In this document: positions 29,300 to 31,760 of the stretch, piece by piece
How the letters are laid out: each line of letters begins with the position of its first letter
Position numbering within the stretch: position 1 is the first letter of the stretch
DNA from: DATJHM01 sp035493895
Lineage (GTDB): Bacteria > Chloroflexota > Ktedonobacteria > Ktedonobacterales > Ktedonobacteraceae
Length of the DNA: 31,760 nucleotides
Assembly (NCBI GenBank): GCA_035493895.1
Contig: DATJHM010000239.1
Span: 1 to 31,760, forward strand
Direction: 5' to 3'
The notes under the pieces: model-generated
The model's input: only the letters and a program-made list of their open reading frames with translations
Databases searched by the model: none
Told to the model about the DNA's origin: nothing
Program-made: the position numbers and the translations under genes

Positions 29300-30964
29300 A
29301 TGAGCGAAGAGACGCGCAAACTGGGGAAATACGAAATGCAATCTCGGCTGGCCCAGGGTGGCATGGGCGAGGTCTGGAAAGCGTTTGATAGTCAGCTCAA
29401 ACGTACAGTAGCGATCAAATTACTGCGTACGGATCTCCAACACGATCCCGAGTTTACGCTGCGCTTCGAGCGTGAGGCGCAGCTCATCGCCGCCCTGCGC
29501 CACCCCAATATCGTCCAGATCCACGACTTTGACATCACAAGCGAGAATGAGAAAACCGTCGCGTACATGGTGATGGATTACGTCAAAGGTCAAACCCTGG
29601 CCGACTACATCCGGAGCACATCCCGCAAGGGAAACTTTCCCAGCGCGGAGGATATTACCTATATTTTCGCCATCACCAGTCTGGCGATGGATTACGCGCA
29701 TGAAAAAGGCATGATCCATCGCGATATCAAGCCCGCCAATATTTTGCTCGACCAGCGGCTTTCGACGGCACGCAGCATGGGAGAGCCCACACTGACCGAC
29801 TTTGGCATCGCCCGTCTACAGGGAGTCGCCACCGGCACCGTCGTCGGCTCGCTACTCGGCACCCCGCTCTACATTTCGCCTGAGCAGGCTAGAGGTCTCC
29901 ACGGCGATAAACGCAGTGATCTTTATTCGCTGGGTATTATTCTCTACGAAATGGTCACGGGCGTCACGCCTTTTCGCGGCGAGACCACCATGGCGATACT
30001 GATGCAACATCTTAACGAAATACCGACCCCGCCCGCCCTGATCAATCCAAATATCCCATCCGAGCTTTCGCTTGTAATACTCAAGAGTATTGCCAAGCAG
30101 CCTGAGGACCGCTACAATAGCGCCTCTGACATGACCGTGGCCCTGGCGGATGCCCTGCATGCGCCCCTGCCCGAGCGATTCATCCATGCGCTACGTGCCA
30201 ATTCACGTACGCGTGGCCTCACCGCTACCCCCCAATCGCCAACCATCCCTTCACCGCTCACCCGGACACCGCAGCAGTTGACACACTCACAGCCCATCGT
30301 GAGTACACGCCCGCTCCAGCAGTCCCCGGCGAACTATACACCGCCATCCACAAGAGCCCTGCAAAACACACCAGCGCAGCACGTCGCGCAGCCCTCGCGT
30401 CCAGCTTCTCAGACGACATACAACGTACCCGTGCAGGCCAGATTGCCAAAGACAAAAAAAGCCTTCTCAGGTCGTCAAATCACGATATTCATCTTGCTCA
30501 CACTTTTCGTCCTGATAGCCTCAACGGGTATCACCATGCTGCTGCTGCACCCGAAAAAGCCCGCCCAGACAGCGCAGCAGGCCCAAAACGCAGGCGTGCT
30601 TCAGGTGCTCAGTAACAGCAACCAGTTGCATATCGAGATGAACACAGTGAAGTCACCTCAACCCGGCCATACCTATTACGCCTGGATACAGACAGGCAAC
30701 GGCGACACGAGTCCGCCCCACTGGAGCTTAGCAGTGCAAGACAATAGCGTGAATGCCGTGATCACCGTCCCCCTGTTGCAAAGCATGCTGGCAAATAAAG
30801 CGCTGTTTCTAATCACAGACGAAACCATTGCGGACCCAATCATCCCTTATACCGCGCCAACCTCGCGCCTCTACTATGCGCGACTAAGTAGTGAGACCAG
30901 TGAGTTCGCGATACAAGCGTGTCCTCCGTATGATAGTACTTCGAACGTCTGTCAGGGATTATAG
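29300..30964 (+). CDS. Transmembrane Ser/Thr protein kinase (paralogue 4, active, short sensor)
   Basis: 554 aa. The kinase domain (9-280) is complete: AQGGMGEV, Lys40, Glu59, HRDIKPAN with Asp142 and Asn147, and TDFG Asp167. The linker is rich in Pro, Thr, Ser and Gln and the span lies at about 394-416. Only the RskA-like outer domain is present (HTYYAWIQTG, LFLITDE); the large helical tail of its paralogues is missing and the protein ends with two Cys (ACPPYDSTSNVC) that could form a disulfide. The ATG at 29300 follows AAGGG; ATG at 29276 is an alternative but touches its purine run. It follows kinase 3 by 28 nt and ends 7 nt from the convergent helicase gene, with no room for a terminator. 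Confidence 0.92.
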   Translation: MSEETRKLGKYEMQSRLAQGGMGEVWKAFDSQLKRTVAIKLLRTDLQHDPEFTLRFEREAQLIAALRHPNIVQIHDFDITSENEKTVAYMVMDYVKGQTLADYIRSTSRKGNFPSAEDITYIFAITSLAMDYAHEKGMIHRDIKPANILLDQRLSTARSMGEPTLTDFGIARLQGVATGTVVGSLLGTPLYISPEQARGLHGDKRSDLYSLGIILYEMVTGVTPFRGETTMAILMQHLNEIPTPPALINPNIPSELSLVILKSIAKQPEDRYNSASDMTVALADALHAPLPERFIHALRANSRTRGLTATPQSPTIPSPLTRTPQQLTHSQPIVSTRPLQQSPANYTPPSTRALQNTPAQHVAQPSRPASQTTYNVPVQARLPKTKKAFSGRQITIFILLTLFVLIASTGITMLLLHPKKPAQTAQQAQNAGVLQVLSNSNQLHIEMNTVKSPQPGHTYYAWIQTGNGDTSPPHWSLAVQDNSVNAVITVPLLQSMLANKALFLITDETIADPIIPYTAPTSRLYYARLSSETSEFAIQACPPYDSTSNVCQGL

Positions 30965-30971
30965 GATGTTT

Positions 30972-31760
30972 TTAGCGGCGTCGTTTCGCAATATCTTCTT
31001 CCGTCGTATTCGTCGTAATCAGCTCATATAATAGAGCCTGTCCCTCTTTGGGACGCAGCACGCGCCCGAGGCGCTGAATATATTCGCGTTTTGTGCTATT
31101 GCCGCTCACAATAATCGCCACGCGGCAATCGGGCACATCGACGCCCTCATTGAGCACGCGGCCACTGACAAGCTTGGTATATGAGCCAGATTTGAAGCGT
31201 TCCAGAATCGTGCGGCGCTCTTCGGCTGGCGTCTTATAGGTAATACTGGGGAGGCAGAAACGACGACTGATCTCGTCGACAACGAAATTGTATTCGGAGA
31301 AAAGAATGACCTGATCGTGCGCGTGACGCTCCAGCAAACGTTCAATCTGCGCATACTTGCCCGGCGCATTCATCGAGATATTGCGCGCCTCGCGCCACGC
31401 CAGCATGGCTGCACGCGCCTCGGGATCGCGCGCACTCAGGAAGATCAACTTCTGCTGGAAATCTTCAGGTGTCCGAATGATAATCCGGCGGCGCTGCAAG
31501 AACGAACGATAGATGCGGCGCTGCTCCGTGTAGCGTTGCTCATCCTCGCTGGAAAGCGCTACATCCACACGCTCTTCTTTATACTGAGCCAGATAGCGTC
31601 CCTCCACCAGTTCAGCAGGAGAGCGGCGATAGACTTCCGGGCCGATCAGCTCTAGCAGATCTGCGTGCGCCATATCGCTGCGTTCGGGGGTCGCGCTCAA
31701 TCCCAGACGGAAAGGAGTAAACGCGCTCTCCGCGATCAGGCGATAGGTTGGGGCGGGCAG
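30972..31760 (-). CDS. XPB/Ssl2-like superfamily 2 DNA helicase (partial, 5' end outside window)
   Basis: The reading frame is open to the window edge, so only the C-terminal 262 residues are seen. GLSATPERSD is helicase motif III. The second RecA domain contains VILFSEYNFVVDEI (motif IV), the VSGRVLNEGVDVPD block (motif V) and REYIQRLGRVLRP (motif VI with its Arg finger). The last residues are basic (KRRR). XPB unwinds DNA for repair; in archaea it works with the Bax1 nuclease, and a Bax1-like gene lies downstream on this strand at 19140-21131. Assignment to XPB rather than another SF2 repair helicase rests on the motif V and VI wording and this context. Confidence 0.82.
   Translation of the reverse strand: MPAPTYRLIAESAFTPFRLGLSATPERSDMAHADLLELIGPEVYRRSPAELVEGRYLAQYKEERVDVALSSEDEQRYTEQRRIYRSFLQRRRIIIRTPEDFQQKLIFLSARDPEARAAMLAWREARNISMNAPGKYAQIERLLERHAHDQVILFSEYNFVVDEISRRFCLPSITYKTPAEERRTILERFKSGSYTKLVSGRVLNEGVDVPDCRVAIIVSGNSTKREYIQRLGRVLRPKEGQALLYELITTNTTEEDIAKRRR

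Overview
The window looks like a chromosomal segment from a mesophilic, monoderm bacterium of the Chloroflexota, most likely the class Ktedonobacteria. I infer this from the mix of genes: an anaerobic cobalamin cluster, a FemAB-type peptidoglycan bridge enzyme (Gram-positive-like wall), large receptor Ser/Thr kinases, and a bacterial XPB helicase with a Bax1/DUF790 nuclease. GC content is medium and structured intergenic repeats recur. No rRNA, tRNA, CRISPR array, transposase or phage gene is visible.

Layout. 1-214: non-coding left edge with a copy of an intergenic repeat. 215-6204 (+): a tight seven-gene cobalamin (corrin ring) operon, cbiC-cbiD-cbiT-cbiL-cbiF-cbiG-cbiH; all junctions overlap by 8-20 bp except the last, which has a 3-nt gap. 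6205-6515: convergent spacer filled by a large near-perfect palindrome. 6516-8917 (-): a soluble PAS-GAF histidine kinase followed by a receiver-only response regulator. 9386-11966 (-): an exported TolB-like beta-propeller and an exported M23 peptidase with a golvesin-like C-terminus. 11967-12541: a repeat- and hairpin-rich gap. 12542-14213 (-): a FemAB-family transferase and an HD-domain protein. 14368-15485 (+): two TrkA/RCK potassium-regulator genes. 15533-16798 (-): an AI-2E family permease. 17213-17497 (+): a small single-span membrane protein. 17619-18722 (-): a low-complexity membrane protein with an FG-GAP-like exported tail. 19140-21131 (-): a Bax1/DUF790 nuclease. 21460-30964 (+): four tandem transmembrane Ser/Thr kinase paralogues. 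30972-31760 (-): the 3' part of an XPB-like helicase, cut by the window edge.

The most unusual part is the kinase array. All four proteins share one plan: N-terminal kinase domain, Pro/Ser/Thr/Gln-rich linker, one membrane span, and an RskA-like outer domain. The first three add a roughly 200-230-residue outer tail that I do not recognise. Kinases 3 and 4 keep every catalytic motif. Kinase 1 has HSN in place of HRD, and kinase 2 has lost the glycine loop, the HRD Asp and the DFG Asp. The locus therefore encodes two probable pseudokinases beside two active kinases with related sensors, as expected for a heteromeric receptor system in which dead members tune live ones. Kinases 2-4 form one transcription unit, with a promoter candidate embedded in an operator-like inverted repeat. 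Kinase 1 has its own promoter candidate and a strong terminator.

This kinase block lies between two genes on the opposite strand, the XPB helicase and the Bax1 nuclease. These are functional partners and are often neighbours elsewhere, which suggests the block was inserted into, or expanded within, an ancestral XPB-Bax1 pair.
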